NCBI GenBank assembly: GCA_023853785.1
Contig: JAJIRX010000851.1
Coordinates: forward strand, 62,001-126,000
Direction of reading: 5' to 3'
DNA length: 64,000 nt
DNA from: Psilocybe azurescens
Lineage: Eukaryota > Basidiomycota > Agaricomycetes > Agaricales > Agrocybaceae
This document shows, one piece after another, positions 24,385-37,522 of the stretch. The translations under genes and the position numbers were made by a program. The notes under the pieces were generated by a model. The model was given only the letters and a program-made list of their open reading frames with translations, searched no databases and was not told the origin of the DNA. How positions within the stretch are numbered: the first letter of the stretch is position 1; each line of letters opens with the position of its first letter.

Positions 24385-26835
24385 ATGGCTCTAACTCAAT
24401 CTGCACGGCTACCAGGACCATCCTGGGACGAGGAGGTCGTGCCTGCTCTACGCAAACGTGTGTAATACGATGTTCAGATCGCTTTTATGTTGACACTTTG
24501 CTTTTTGTCGCCCTTTTCCAGGCCTAGAGAGCGAAAGTAGGACCCTGGCGCGACGGATGTCCGCTATTTCTCTATCATCAGTCGATGAACCTACGACACT
24601 GAGCTATGCCGCCTTTTCCGACAATACGCTCCGCCCGAGCCAACCTGCAGCTCATTTAAACACTCTACAATCGTCGGGCGCACAAAGACAACAGGCTGCT
24701 TATCAACAGCAACCTGCGTCGGATCGTACGATGGCTACTGTAACCTCTCGTAATAATAGCACCACCAACTCCAGTGGGCAAACACCATTTCAACGAGCGA
24801 GGACGTACTCATCACCCTACGCCTCTAATCCCAACGGCCACCCAAATGGAACAGCTCGACCCAAATTGAACACAGCCAAAACGGCTGATGCCTCTCGTTC
24901 GCTCTCCCCCCGACCTGTTGACGTGAAACCCACGCGGATACCCAAGGCATCTCGTCCACCACAAGTTGCAGGAGCTTCTTCCACCTCCAACCCGCCTTAT
25001 ACGAACGGATTCAGTCACAGTACGCCTGTCACACCTGACCTACCTTATCAACCGCCTCCAGAACATCGGGGGTTCGCAGCAGCTCAAAGAGATCTAGTTC
25101 CGTCATCATCCACACGGTCAACAATTGAACTGCCTAGGCGTGGTGGGCACCCATCACCCGGCCTTTTGCAGGAGTCCCCGCCTTTTCCTACCGAATCAAC
25201 CATGTCCTCCGCTTTCGATCAGGATCCACCGCGGCCCTCGATAGATTCGGAGGAGCGACCATACGAGCATTGGTACCGTGGGGAGGTGTCGAGGAATGGA
25301 GGTGTAGGTGAGCTGAGGGTTGGACGGAGGCAAGAAATGCTGGATATCGCCAATTATGGGCACCTTATTGGAAACAAGAAGACTTCGATGAGTCGAGTGC
25401 CCCCAGCTCAAGCGGCGGAAAGTAGTGCTCGACATCGACAGCGCGCTGGAAGCATTGCAGGGATTACGAACAGGGAAAGGGAGAGAGGAAGCGTTTACCT
25501 CGATGATGAGCATGCCGACGAGGTTGGCCGGGTGCTCGATGAACATCCCTTGACTGACCTGGATGGAGAAGAGTCGGACATCAACTCAATATCGGATCGA
25601 AACATGGTAGCTTATGCCTACCTGCCTGAGACTAACGATACCACACCGTCACAGGAATGGACGCAAACGGCCGGTGCGCACGAGTTGCGCAGTACGACTC
25701 CAACACCAATCATGATACCCCGGTCATCTTCACGGCAAAACCAGAACCCTCCGCCAAGTCGAATACCAGGGCCATCTTCTCGACGCTCGTCAGAGTCGCG
25801 TTCAACAGCTACAATGTCACCCCCGCAGAATGGTCTGAGTCGCTCCACAGACTTTAATTCAACCTCAGCTTCATCCAACACAACACCTTCCCCTACCATT
25901 TCCGCCTCATCACCAAACCAACGCCAGCAGGCGTATGCGAACCATACGGTGCCGTCTGCAACGCAAAAGCGGGGCATGTCACCCGCGCCAAAATCAAAGA
26001 CATCACGCACTGCCGCTGGGAAAGCAACCAGAGCACGGCTAGTGAGCCAGAGGGAGAGAGAGAAGGAAGATAAGGAGAATAGGAAAGCGTGGCTCAATAT
26101 CCCACACCAGGCGATGAAGAAGAAGATATGGCTGATGCTATTCCGTCATGGACGCAGCCTGTGCATCGGGAAGGAAATTGGGACGAAGTGCGTTGTTGTC
26201 ATCCTTCTCTGTCTGATTTGCCCCTCGTTTTGTTTTTGTTGACCTCGTTACATCTTTCTTTCTTGTGGTTCTCCTTCCTAGGTTGTATTACCCGTGGTGG
26301 CTCGAAAGAAAGGTCTGGATGGATATTACGAAAACGCAAACGGCAGTCCACAACCAAAGAAGACGGGAGACACGATAGAACCTGTATGTGCAATCTTTTC
26401 TTGTCTCGTTGTGATTGCCGCTGTCAATTGTCGACATTGTTGCAAACGGGACTCTTTTTCTGACGCTTTCCGTTGGTTATATAGGCTCCGGGTACCTTTG
26501 GATTCGACCATTCCAAATATCGCCCTCCACGCGAGTTCGAGTCTGTACCTATGGACGAGTTTGGGCGGCCAGCACAGCCTATCACCTCACGCGAGCATGA
26601 AGGCCAGGCCGAAAAATCTGTCAACGAGAAACCTTCTCCGCACGATGAAACCCGTCTGCCCGTGCGGCAGCCTCAACCCCAATCACCCGTGCCTTTCGCG
26701 CAGTACGCTCCAACCACTGCGCAGACCACCCGTCGCAAACCCGGCGAGCTGGAAGCTCAGAAAAGTTCGCAGAAGCAGCATCAGGTGGAGGAGGACGATA
26801 AGGATGCTGGATGCTGCAAGTGCGTTATTATGTGA
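24385..26835 (+). CDS. Disordered protein with C-terminal CaaX prenylation box
   Basis: Starts MALTQSARLPGPSWDEEVVP at 24385; exon 1 ends at 24457 and splices to 24522, giving RKRLESESRTLARRMSAIS. About 500 Ser/Pro/Thr-rich residues follow. The C-terminal part is on exons ending 26187, then 26282-26383 and 26485-26835, reading VVLPVVARKKGLDGYYENAN, APGTFGFDHSKYRPPREFES and a final GCCKCVIM. CVIM is a CaaX box, preceded by cysteines that could be palmitoylated, so membrane attachment is expected. The frame changes near 26082: either a purine-rich 41-bp intron (26042-26082) or one missing A after ENRK. Ordered ends around a low-complexity middle suggest an adaptor protein. Function unknown. Confidence 0.78.
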
Positions 26836-27933
26836 TGGATCCTCCTGATATTGCATTTCGTTGTCGGTGCTCGGACCCTCAAGTGCCTGCTTGGGCTTCC
26901 TTGTTGGGATTTATTTTCTTTATCCCCTTTGCCCCGCTTTTATGTGTTGTCGTGGTACATGGTTTTCAGCGATGTGTGGCTTCCTTCGTTGTTGCTTTTT
27001 AACAGACTACACATTTACCTCTCTTCTCTTCTTACCCCCTCCTTTTGCACACCGCCTTCGACCGATCCTTTTATGCTCCTCTTGTACCTCAGGTTGTCGT
27101 TCGCATCCACTCCTTGTCCATTCCTCCTCTTTCCCCTATTTGCTATACCAACTCTATTGATTACCCATTAATTTAACGACATCATGACTTTTAACTACCC
27201 CTTTCTAGTCGCCTTCGGCAGACCATTTTCTCTTTCTCCTTTTCGCCACTCTTTCATTTCCAGTTTGCTCCGCGTTACACATAATTACGACTGACTTGAT
27301 TCCTTTTCTCTGGCCGCTATTTACGCTGCACCTACCTACCTACCTACCTACCTACCTACACACACTTGCACCTGCTCTTCTACGTCTTCCCTCTATCCCC
27401 TCGCCCTTGCCCTTCCCATTTGCAAGGGTCTCCTTACTCTACTCTCGCCTTCAAGAGTTGTATTCTAGCCAGGTTTCTTTTTTGTCTACTGTTGTCCGGG
27501 TTTCTTTTTCCTTCTTTTTCCCTTTCGTCTTTGTCTTTAGGCTTGCATATCTCTTTTACGGCATTCATTACACCTATGCGTACCGCCTACCTACACACTT
27601 ACAAATTGAATCGCGCAAGGCAGTCAGGGAGATAGGATATGCTTCTTTCTTTTTCCTTCGCCTCAAGGGGGGTCTGATATCTTCGGGGCACATAATACTC
27701 ACGTGCCTCCAGTGGTCTTGACGTTGGCCTCGGTGTCATGCTCACTTGATGATACAGTGCTCTTGAGTTCCGTATTGCTTGATAGATGGCAAAGGGATTT
27801 TGGCCACCCCGAAAACCCATAGACCATCGGGTTCAAAATTCAATGTCGAAGCTTCCTCATTATTGTCGCGGACTTTGTTGATCAGGCCTGATCAGGCATC
27901 AGACAATGGATACGGCTTGTAAATAAGCAGCGG
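26836..27933. other. Convergent intergenic region, strongly pyrimidine-rich
   Basis: The 3' ends of the CaaX gene and the first aldo-keto reductase face each other here. From about 26900 to 27560 the plus strand is dominated by C and T, including the CCTA microsatellite. Long open frames in it are by-products of the skewed composition. Confidence 0.6.
27331..27359. repeat. (CCTA)n microsatellite
   Basis: Seven consecutive CCTA units in the pyrimidine-rich region. Confidence 0.95.
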
Positions 27934-29575
27934 TTATATATATTCAAAAAACAACCAATTTTGTGTTTCTGCTACCCATTTAATCTTTGATTCTTCGTAC
28001 AGTATATGCAAACCTTTACGACAAGTTTTTTCTGTAGGTATGATGGCCTGGGGAAGTGGCTGCCTGTCAAGGTGGCCACTGACCTCCCATACAGATCTAT
28101 AAAACGTTCCGTCTCCCTGTTTTGTGCAGAGAGGATGCTATTAGTTATCTTCATTATTATGATATTTGCAAAAATGAGACTCACAATCATGTTATGTGGG
28201 AATCCCGCCTCGAAAGGCACAGCGCTCTCGAGATATTTTATCTGTTCCGGCGTCAAGGAAATATCAAGGGCTTCGACATTAGCAAGCAGATGCTCGACCT
28301 TTCTCCCGCCAATAATGGGGAAAACGAAAGGGGTTTTATGCAATACATATGCAATGGCGACTTCAAAAATGAGATCAATACACATCGTCGGATAGGCGCC
28401 CAATCTCAGAAATGATCTGCACCACGTACCGGATGTGATGTGTTTTACTCCAACTTCTTTTGCAACTTTTTCCAGTGCTGCGCTGACTTTCTTTTCGTTT
28501 TCGTTTCGTAGCCACTCAGGGCTGAACACGGTACGTCCCTTTTCTCCTGTTTTTGATCGTTCTTCCTCTTCGGCGTCGGTACGGAATTTTCCAGAAGCGA
28601 CGACGTTCCAAGGAGCCAGTGCCAGACCTTTGCAATAATATCAGATAATAAACTTTTTTATAAGGGCAAAAACCTTGTACTACACACCTTCGGCTCGCGC
28701 CATGGGGATAATCTCTCTTTCAAATGCCCTGTCAAGAACGTTCCAAGCCCCTTGGTAGATCACGAAGGGTGTCAAGGAGTTAGCACGAGCAAAGGCATTG
28801 GCTTTTGCAACTACCCATGCCGGAGTGTCCGAGATTCCCTGTTTAACAAGTCATGATGTATGGGCTTCCAATTTGTGCTCAAGAGGAAGTGAGCATCCTT
28901 ACAAGATAGAGTACTTGGCCAGACGCGACCAGATGATGGAGCGACCGCATCACCTCTTCAACCCCGGTGTCCCAATCCCACCAATGAACGTACAAGAGAT
29001 CAACGTAGTCTGTTCTCAGTCTCTTCAGAGATTCCTTGAAGGATAGCCTGAGAGATTTGTTGTTGTTTCCTGCGAAGAATATCTTGTGATCTACGACATC
29101 TGGGTCTCTTGCCCTAAAATTATTGGTGTACTATTTCGATTTTGTGAGTCACAATATAGATCGAGATGAAACGCCTGAGCGTACCTTCGTGGCAATGAAT
29201 AGTCGATCGCGAATCCCTCTCTTCTCGGCCCACTCTCCTATAAAAAGTTCTGACGACCCATCCTGGCTGTTTCATACCATGACCCCAGAAAGCTATAATT
29301 AGTGCCTATAACCTTCTCATAGTAGATATTTAGGGAACAAGGACGCACTAGTTGTTAGCAGTATCGATAAAATTTCCTCCGTTATCGTAGTACGCATCTA
29401 GGAGCTTGAAACTCGATTCTTTGTCCATGCTACCCATTCCTAAGTCGGCCCACGCATCTCCGATGCTCATTCCTCCGAGCTGGATCGGAGAGACATGAAC
29501 ACCAGCTGTCGGGGACAGAAGGCGGTATCGCGCAAGGCCTGTGGGTGGAGGGGGTGGACGAGAGTAGAAGGCCAT
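27934..29575 (-). CDS. Aldo-keto reductase, aryl-alcohol dehydrogenase type (copy 1)
   Basis: Seven exons (29349-29575, 29185-29266, 28903-29130, 28688-28838, 28430-28627, 28185-28360, 27934-28116) sum to 415 codons, 414 residues, without a break. AKR marks are [29 protein letters not shown] with catalytic Asp and Tyr, RLFIATK with Lys, and [12 protein letters not shown] with His. [12 protein letters not shown] and [11 protein letters not shown] near the end are typical of fungal AAD proteins. These NADP-dependent cytosolic enzymes interconvert aromatic aldehydes and alcohols. The C-terminal tail is about 30 residues longer than in copy 2. It is divergent to the MFS transporter gene 1.1 kb away. 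Confidence 0.92.
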
Positions 29576-30685
29576 CGGTCAGGGGAGATTTGAGAGGGGA
29601 ACTTTTATCGTAGTTCGAGCGGCGTGTTATTTATCTTAAGGACGGACGATGGATCATGAGTTCTGAATTGGACTTGGGAGGTTCCTTCCATGACAAAGAT
29701 TCTACGATTGCGATGACAAAGAACTGGCAGGTTGCGCCAGAATTAGAAAGCTATTAGACCTTATTGGACACAAAAACAGCGAAACTAACGCGACAAACGA
29801 GATCGAAGTGACTCATGGGAAGGGTTTATTATCGGTTGTGCAACCGAAGAAATGGAAATTCGCCACGAGAGAGTTGCAATCTTATCTTATTAATTTTGGT
29901 CGGAGAGTAAACTGAGTCTGAACCTAGTCGGACTCAACATTGATGATTCTTCCCACGAGGTTCTCTCACTCTTCTTGCTTTTCGTTGACTTTCGCCGTCA
30001 TTTTGTTCTATTTTTCTTTCTCTTTCCATTTCTGTAGTGGAAGGTCAACAATATCTGAGCTTCTGAAACAAATATCAGCTATCAACCGTTAAATTCAACC
30101 TCGCTTAAGGTGCTTCCTGCTGTGCAGTGATTTGTCTACAGTGTCTTTGGAAATCGCGTACTTACAACGATAGTCATTAAATGGAATGTCAGGTTCTATA
30201 GGATGTCATACACTGTCGAAGATTTTGAATTAGCCTCGCGTCTGTACACATGCCAGGGTGATTCAGACTGTCGATTCTCTTCTCCGCTGAGATCTCCCAA
30301 CAGCGTTGCTCTGTTCTACGATACGCAAAATAGCCTCATCACGCGAAGCACATACCCAGTTTACACATCATCTGGACCATCCTTTTCGTGATAGGAAAAA
30401 ACCTATATACCTTTCTCAAACAGGGGGACGTCCTTCTTGGATTAAAATGTCATGTTTCTCACCATGTCGGAAGTGTTCAACGGTCGACTGTGCCACAGAA
30501 CATACCTCCACCATACAGCATTTGGCTTGCTTGTGAATGTGTTTTGTGATCAACTGTGCACAGTGCCGCTCAATCCCTGGCTGTGTATGCATGGTGGCTA
30601 CGACGCCTATACTCTCCACAGAAATTTCCTAAAAGGTGGGAGAGGTCTTGTCTTCTCAGAAAATTTCCCTTTCCCTGCTTTTTAT
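29576..30685. other. Divergent promoter region between the reductase and the transporter
   Basis: 1.1 kb between two start codons facing away from each other. Short plus-strand frames at 30203-30391 and 30452-30685 have no domain and are probably leader sequence of the transporter gene. Confidence 0.45.
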
Positions 30686-32454
30686 ATGTCTTCCGCTCCT
30701 CCCCTCAGCGTAGATGCTGAAGCCGCTCGTAATAAACTGGACAAAGCCATATCGTCTCACATAGAGAAAGTCTTTCCAGAAGGACAGGGACCAACGAAAG
30801 AATTCAAATTCCTTCCCGTACCTGCGTACTTGCGCTACCATCCTGGCGAGCCTCTTCACTTTAGTCTTGCTCAAATCTGCTTTTTGAGCACTGGTACCAT
30901 TTTTGTACGTCAATTTTTGTGACATTGGCTATCATGCTTGGTACTCACTGTGATACAGTGGTCGCCAATTTATCCTACTATCAACCCATCTTGGGTGAGT
31001 TTTTATGCCTGGCACCTGCCATTCAACCTGCTGATTGAAAACACTTGTACAATAGTTCAAATGGCTCAAACTTTTAACGTATCATATCAGGAAATTTCAA
31101 AGTTGGTATAAGTCTTTTGGCTCACATGAATAACATCGCTAAATTTCTTTCTCATCTAGAGTTCCAACACTAGTTGAAGCAGGGCATGCATCTTCCGCCA
31201 TCACCGTAGCCTTCTGGCAGATGGAACTCATACTTCTCATTACAGATACGCCTTTGGAACCTTATTTATGTTCTCTTTCAATGATTTCATTCGGCGTCGC
31301 ACATTTCTCTTGTTTCTTATTGCATTGTCCGCCACCCTCACTGTCTGCCTTGCTCTTGCGCGCTCTTTCCTCATGTTCCAAATATTCTCATTTCTTATTG
31401 GAATGTTCACCATCTCTCCCAAATTATAGTTGGCCTGGTCAAAGATCATACCCACCCAAGTCGCAAATCTCTATTCACCGCGATAGTCCTCGCGGGATAT
31501 ATTGCGGGGTTTGTCATAGCCCGTCTCACTGGAGGAGTGATAGCATATCTCTTGTCGTGGAAATATGTGTATTACTTTGCCTTTTGGGATGCAGTACACG
31601 GTCTTGCTCCTTTGCTACGGCACTGTCCCGGACTTTCCTGCGAGGGATAAAACTTTTACGTATATAGGAGTACTGTCCTCAACGTTCAATCACGCCACTT
31701 CAGAACCAGTCATGGTACAGGTTGCTCTCGCAAATATGGCACTGGGAGCTGGGATTGCTAGTCACTCGATCACTCTGAGCTTTCTGCTTGGAGGACCTTC
31801 GTTCAACTTCAGCACGTATGTAACCTCCTGATCCGGGGCCATGGAATATAACTGAGCGTCTTGCTTTCAGGCTCAGAATTGGTCTATTTGGTCTGACGGA
31901 AATAGCTGGGATGATTCTCAGTGTATTTGCCGGACGTGTCATCGACCAAATTACTCCCTGGTACGCAATTCTTGGGGCCTCGTTCGGTCTCATCGCCTTT
32001 CAAGCCATGCTGGCGACAGCCGGGTCGGCCTCCATCTCATTGCTGATTGTTGGATGCATCGGCCTCGATGCCTTAAAACAACTGCAATACGTATCCCTGC
32101 CGCTACTGTTTATACGTGCGCACCTTCAGATTACTTCTATATTCCTAGGTTTTTGATGCTTATTTCAACTCGTTTAATATACAGCATCTCTATCGGGTCA
32201 CAAACACATTTGAACACGATACTTATACTCTCTGTGAGTGAAGCTCTGAACTTCTACTGAAATCCAATGTTTTAATGATGTGCTGTCAGTATTATTTGGG
32301 ACAGCTAATAGGAACAGCTGTTGGCTCGAAGATATTTGTCGATCACGGGTGGCAGTATTCTGCAGCCTTTGGATTGACATGCTATGGATTCCAGGCCATA
32401 GTAATGCTGCTCAGAGGGCCTTCCTGTAAAAGGTGGCGATGGATAGGCTATTAA
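30686..32454 (+). CDS. Major facilitator superfamily transporter, frame interrupted
   Basis: Starts MSSAPPLSVDAEAARNKLDK. The chain reads VANLSYYQPILVQMAQTFNV, SYQEISKVPTLVEAGYAFGT, FIRRRTFLLFLIALSATLTV, LTGGVIAYLLSWKYVYYF, SITLSFLLGGPSFNFST, then LRIGLFGLTEIAGM and FVDHGWQYSAAFGLTCYGF. These are membrane helices of the DHA-like group related to bacterial YttB. The RRR after helix 2 and the PTLV-GYAFG stretch fit this family. Supported 3' exons are 32185-32233 and 32290-32454; a 24-nt exon lies at 31160-31183, followed by a GC-AG intron (31184-31245). Two single-base breaks: one C missing near 31418-31420 and one T too many at 31582-31585. The exon 1 donor is uncertain. Substrate unknown. Confidence 0.8.
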
Positions 32455-32816
32455 GGACCGAGTATCAGGTTTCCATTGATTTATTGAAACAGTCGGATTT
32501 GTAGGTAAATTATAAGTAGTATAACTATGTTTTATTCTCGGAAGGTGTAGGAGCTCATATATCAAATGAAGACCTATTTTAAACATTGAAAAATCTACGT
32601 GACTACTGACTTATTCTTTCTGAAGCTCAGCGCTCAATCCTTGTGTGTTTTTGTTGTTGTGCGTCAAGAGCCCGAAATAGAAATTAGTTACGTAATGTTG
32701 CGTGACTGCGCGTTGGCTGCTCCCTTCACGTTGACCTCATTCCCAACTGTTTCCCCCACTACTCCCCCTTTATTCGCCAACGCCGTACACAACGGCCCCC
32801 AAGATCCACTCCAGCT
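32455..32816. other. Intergenic, promoter of the SNARE gene
   Basis: 360 bases between two plus-strand genes. The last 100 bases are C-rich and contain CCCACTACTCCCCC-type leader sequence. Nothing else seen. Confidence 0.5.
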
Positions 32817-33992
32817 ATGAGTTTTCAAGATATTGAAGCTGGCCAGGGACATCAATCGCGGTCGCCATCATCTTCAATGCCGCAGTCGCGCGAAGACAAT
32901 GCGTTCCAGAACCTGCAGTCATCGTTATCGCTACAAGTCTTCAAGATGAACGCCAATGTTCAAGGGATCTTAAAGCTCGTAGATCAGCTGGGAACCGGGA
33001 AAGACTCTGCGGTGTTGAGGAAAAGCTTGTGCGTTCATAGGTCACCTTTCGTTTTGTGCGCAGCTAATCAGGTTACTTCGTTGCGGCAAAGGCACGATCT
33101 CACTGAAACTACCCGTGCTATGGCCAAACGAGGATCCGAAGACTTGAAGAAACTATCTGAATTGCAGACCGCGCTGGTGCGTTCTGGAAGACCAGTTACT
33201 CCTCAGGATATTCATATTCTGTCACACAATAGCCGCATCAAAAACGGTCCTTCAGAAGACTTCACACGATTTGCAAATGTCCCTGGTCGCCTTTCAACGT
33301 GCGCAGCAAGTCAGCGCGGAGCGCCAGAGAACAGTGGTGCAGGGTGTAAAAATGGCTATTGATGACGAACAGCACCACCCACCGTAAGTTCCGTGTAATG
33401 ACGTTTTAGGAGCCGACATTAATCCTCACATATAGAAATCCCGATGAACCCGAACCCACAGCACAGGAACAGCGACAAGCACAGATACTGCAGGCCCAAC
33501 TATCTCCTCATGAATTGGCGTATCAAGAGTCACTCATTCAAGAGCGAGAAGCAGAAATCAGAGAAATAGAGACGGGCATCCATGAACTTGCAGAAATATT
33601 CCACGATTTAGGAACCTTGGTGAATCAGCAAGGCGGTATGATTGGTACGTATATTTATTTCTGGCCGTTACTTCTATGCGCGCAGTACACATGGCTTCTT
33701 GGTGGCTGATGGTACTTTGTCAATTTGAATTCTAACATATTGTTTCTATAGATAACATCGAATTAAATATCTCCTCTGTTGCCGTGGATACGGGTTCTGC
33801 AGCTCAAGAACTCACAACCGCAGCGGAATATCAGCGCAGAGCGGGGAGACGTGCTGCATGTTTGATGCTAGTCCTTGCAATTGTCGCAGGGATTGTATTA
33901 CTGGCTGTAAGTGGCGATTATCCTTTTTCTGAGGCCCTATCTCGTTTTGACTTTCTACTAATCAATCATTTGAACTACAGATTCTCTCTTGA
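32817..33992 (+). CDS. PEP12: Endosomal t-SNARE, Pep12/syntaxin-7 type
   Basis: Starts MSFQDIEAGQGHQSRSPSSS. The Habc region reads FQNLQSSLSLQVFKMNANVQ and LVDQLGTGKDSAVLRKSLHD followed by LTETTRAMAKR. Then ERQRTVVQGVKMAIDDEQ, the Qa-SNARE core ESLIQEREAEIREIETGIHE with the zero-layer Gln in the VNQQGGMI region, and a C-terminal anchor LMLVLAIVAGIVLLAILS. Exon 1 is 32817-33028; the final four codons ILS-stop come from a separate exon at 33981-33992. The donor after LQTAL (about 33177) is uncertain by a few bases. Pep12-type syntaxins drive fusion at the prevacuolar endosome. The anchor shows a tail-anchored membrane protein. Confidence 0.87.
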
Positions 33993-35577
33993 AATATTTA
34001 TGTTTTACTCTTTTTTGGACACGATTTGCCTACTTATGGTGACACAGTCTTGGGTTATGCCCAATAATACAGAACCTTCCCTTTCCTCCCTTCCTTCTTT
34101 TTCATGGTTTCTTTGCCCTGTGTATTTGGCCATTCTTCATTTTATCCACCTATGGTATCTTATTCCTCTATACGGAACGCTGTAGTCAATGGTTATCAGG
34201 CCTCTGAAACTACCAGGGGTAAGCGACTTTCTTTTGCTTGAATTCCCGAAGCTGATGAACTTTTATTGTCACGACCAGTATTTCATACCTTTTGCCATCA
34301 TCTTGTAGACAATGCAGACACTTGGAACACATTTATTCTTCACGCTTATTCAACTTATGTATTACTTATCTTATCTTGTTCTTACAAAGGTACAATACCT
34401 ATCGGTATACCTCCAAGGATCCTTTTCAGGGCGGTAGGTCTGATCAGAACCATTTTGCGGCGCGACGTATTCCTCTCATCATGTGTTCTTCGTGGGACAG
34501 AAATAGAAAACGAGCTGACATTGACACGGGATCGCAGGGGTTGAAACATGATACTGCTGGACTGTGCTTACAACGATTGTATCCAACGAAAGAAGCCTTG
34601 GGAAGTTGTTGTTACACTGAGAGGTGGCAGATAACGCCACTATACGCCCGACTACCACGCAAGCCGCCGACCAGTTTCGATTGGGTTGCCCTGGTCCATG
34701 TCATGACTTGGCATGTAGAATGTGATGAACGTCAACAGGGCGCTTGTTGATGTAGGTGGAGTCCTGAACTCTGAGCCTTCAAGCGCATTCAATTCTACTG
34801 AAGTCTCTCCTACTGTTTTGCTTGTTGCGCCGCTGGCTTTCTGGGCAAGATGCCAAGACCCAAGACGTTTGGTATCCACCTTGTATCTTAACAAACCTTG
34901 CCCACCGTTAGTACATGAGCTATATGCTAAGATAAATCTCTATCAGTTGGAAAAGGAACCCTGTGGATCTTTCAGGTATTGAATAAAGATATCACTGTCT
35001 TTTCAACTTTTCTTCAGCTTGACTTCAGCTCGAGCATTCCCAAAGATCTCAGGGCATTTCGGGAGGAAAAGAAAACTTTCAAGGCAATTTCTACGGTATT
35101 CAAACCTAATTCTATTTATAGAGTAGAGGAAATGACTTGAAATGATTCTCAGTGCTGGGCGTGAACGATCCTTACCTGAAGGCTAGATGCGATGGAGGGC
35201 TGTATAAATACTTGAATGTTCAAGAATAGATGATGTGCTGTTCTGATGGCAGCAACATGAACTCCAAGTTATTGACTGATGCTCCTCTTTCCCTGAACTT
35301 CTCTCCACGGCGTATTAACGTTATCACTATGGTTGACGGATGACTGCGCCGTATATAATAGAGTCATGGCAGCGCCTCATCTAACACGTGTAATTTTCTT
35401 CCTTCCCTCCCTGCTACAGCGTCACTTGGTTGCTCAACTCATCCGCCGAAACTTCCGATTACAACATCACTAGTCTTTGCGCAGCTGTCAGAGTCTCACT
35501 TTTCCTCTCTAGCGACTGTCCATAATCGAGCTATTGAGCGATCTCAGGTGATTGTTCTCTAGTGGATCACCTGCGAA
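33993..35577. other. Intergenic region, no supported gene
   Basis: 1.6 kb with short frames only. Frames around 34266-34982 look coding for short stretches but share no consistent splice chain or domain. Confidence 0.4.
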
Positions 35578-37522
35578 ATGTCGACTATAAACCATCAAAA
35601 AGTGCCCAATGTGGTGGATGATATCTCGGCCATGTACGTGGTGACAGTTTAGTTGAAGGAGAAGATTGACGTGTTTGGTTTCTTCGTCAGGTATCGAACA
35701 AATGTAAGTCTCTACGAAATTTGTCTTTGATATTCAAGCCCAACGCTATTTTGTGCAGTACATGGGCTTCGCGAGTTTCACGATGCTTATATGGGATCAC
35801 ATTGATACGTTTGAGGCCGAGGTATGTCCTATAACATGTCCAAATATCCAATCATTCAGTCGAGGGCGCTTTTTCTTAGGTGGAATATATCTGGAAAGGG
35901 AAAAAGGATTGCGTGAGTCTTCTGTCGATGTTTCTGTAACAGAACAGAAGATGACTAATATGAGGCTCTACTACTAGTTGTATATCTTTTCTAATAGTAA
36001 GATGCTCGAGAGTGTCCCAGCCCATATAAATCTGACGCTTTGGCATTATTTTAGAATCGATATCTTACGCCCCTTGGATTCATTGTGAATTTGTTTGGTA
36101 CATGACCTTTCTGAGCATGTGTCTTAACGCAATCCTGATCTTGTGCGTAACAGCATACCTATCACCTGTGTGGACACCTGAGGTGAGATCGTTTCAGAAA
36201 CTCCCGTACATGTCGTTAAATATACTCTACAGAGGTATATTGAGACCTGCTGGCTTTCTGTTCGGCCTGAAATAACAAGGTTCTGTTTCCTACATTCATT
36301 TTAGATGCAGCCACTTCATTCGCTTTGAGGGGTCCATGACAGTGATAGGCATAAATATAGTCGGTAGGTCATACCTCCGAGCTATATCATAATATATACC
36401 TGTCTGAACCGCGGGTTTACTCAATAGCCTTGATGATGTTCTTGAGAATTAGAGCACTGTATAGAAGACAGTATTTTGTCCAGGGTGTTGTGATCTTTCT
36501 CTACCTATGTCAGATAACCATGAATGCGTGGCTTCTGACGAGGGGTGTTGGTGCGTCTATGTCCTCATAATCCTCCAATGAGGCCTTTAAAGCTTATCAT
36601 ATATCAGCGGTGGTTCACAACAAGCATTCAGGGGTACTAGGTGCATTTCTACATTGTTCTTGTTTCCACCTTTTGACATGAATGCGCCCAGCGTGTACAA
36701 TGATCTTTGATCCATCAATGTACGTCAACTGGAAATATTTCTGCAAAGAGAATTTGTAAAGCTTAATGCTATAAATGTTTCCAGAAGCGTGATAGCATCA
36801 TCATCTGCATGGCTACCATTGCTTTATGACACTGTAGCACTTGGTCTTGTTCTCTACCGCACTCTTCCATCGCTGCAAGATTGGGATACATCTGTTGTAA
36901 TGAGGCGCTTGATAGAGGATGGGTTAATCTACTACTCGTATGGCACCACTCCTTTTCAAATAAAATATTTTAAGCCCATCTAACGTGCCGCACTTTAGTG
37001 CTATATTTGCCGTCACAGGTGTCCTGACGATTATGATTATTGCCGCACCTCCCGGGATAAAAATATCACCGCCCAGTGAGTTTTTGTCAGATCATGACTA
37101 ACAGCCACGACACTCATACATATATAACAGACTTGAGCTACTGTAAGTTCTCAGATAGATGAGAGTACATTATGAAGCTGAACGCGGTCAAATCGGACGT
37201 TGAAATAGTTTGACGGTGAGCACGGGCGCTAAAAAAAAATAACCGCTGTTTTGAACCGCCCCATTGATAGGTCACCATGATGTCCCGCATAACACTTAAT
37301 CTCAAGAAATCTGTTGGCAAGATGAACCACTCGGCTCGAGCGGAGTTGCCCAGTTTCTTCGGGAGACGCACACTGGATCAGATCACAACCAACAACACCA
37401 GCATAAGGATAATCGGCCCAGGGTTCAACCGAGAAGAGGATGCTCAAATGGATGCCAACGAAGACTTCCATATACCAATAATCACAGTGGAAACCCCAAA
37501 GAACACTAAGATGGTCATCTGA
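35578..37522 (+). CDS. Seven-transmembrane protein of the basidiomycete D​UF6533-like family
   Basis: Starts [19 protein letters not shown]; roughly a dozen short exons. Recognisable pieces in order: [122 protein letters not shown] and [11 protein letters not shown]. This order is typical of the large 7TM family of mushroom fungi whose N-terminal part is classed as DUF6533; ligands are unknown. One A appears to be missing in the A5 run at 37059-37063, where GIKNITAQ is expected before LELL. The exon chain near 37080-37277 is not fully resolved. The tail after LNLKK is polar and probably cytosolic. Confidence 0.78.

Noticed and set aside
26042..26082. 41-bp intron in the CaaX-protein gene
   Set aside because: The borders are GT-AG and in phase, but the segment is purine-rich, has no branch-point-like site and is shorter than most introns here. 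One missing A explains the frame change equally well. Kept only as an alternative.
26900..27720. Long overlapping frames rich in Leu, Ser, Pro and Phe
   Set aside because: They follow from the C/T-rich 3' region and are open in several frames at once.
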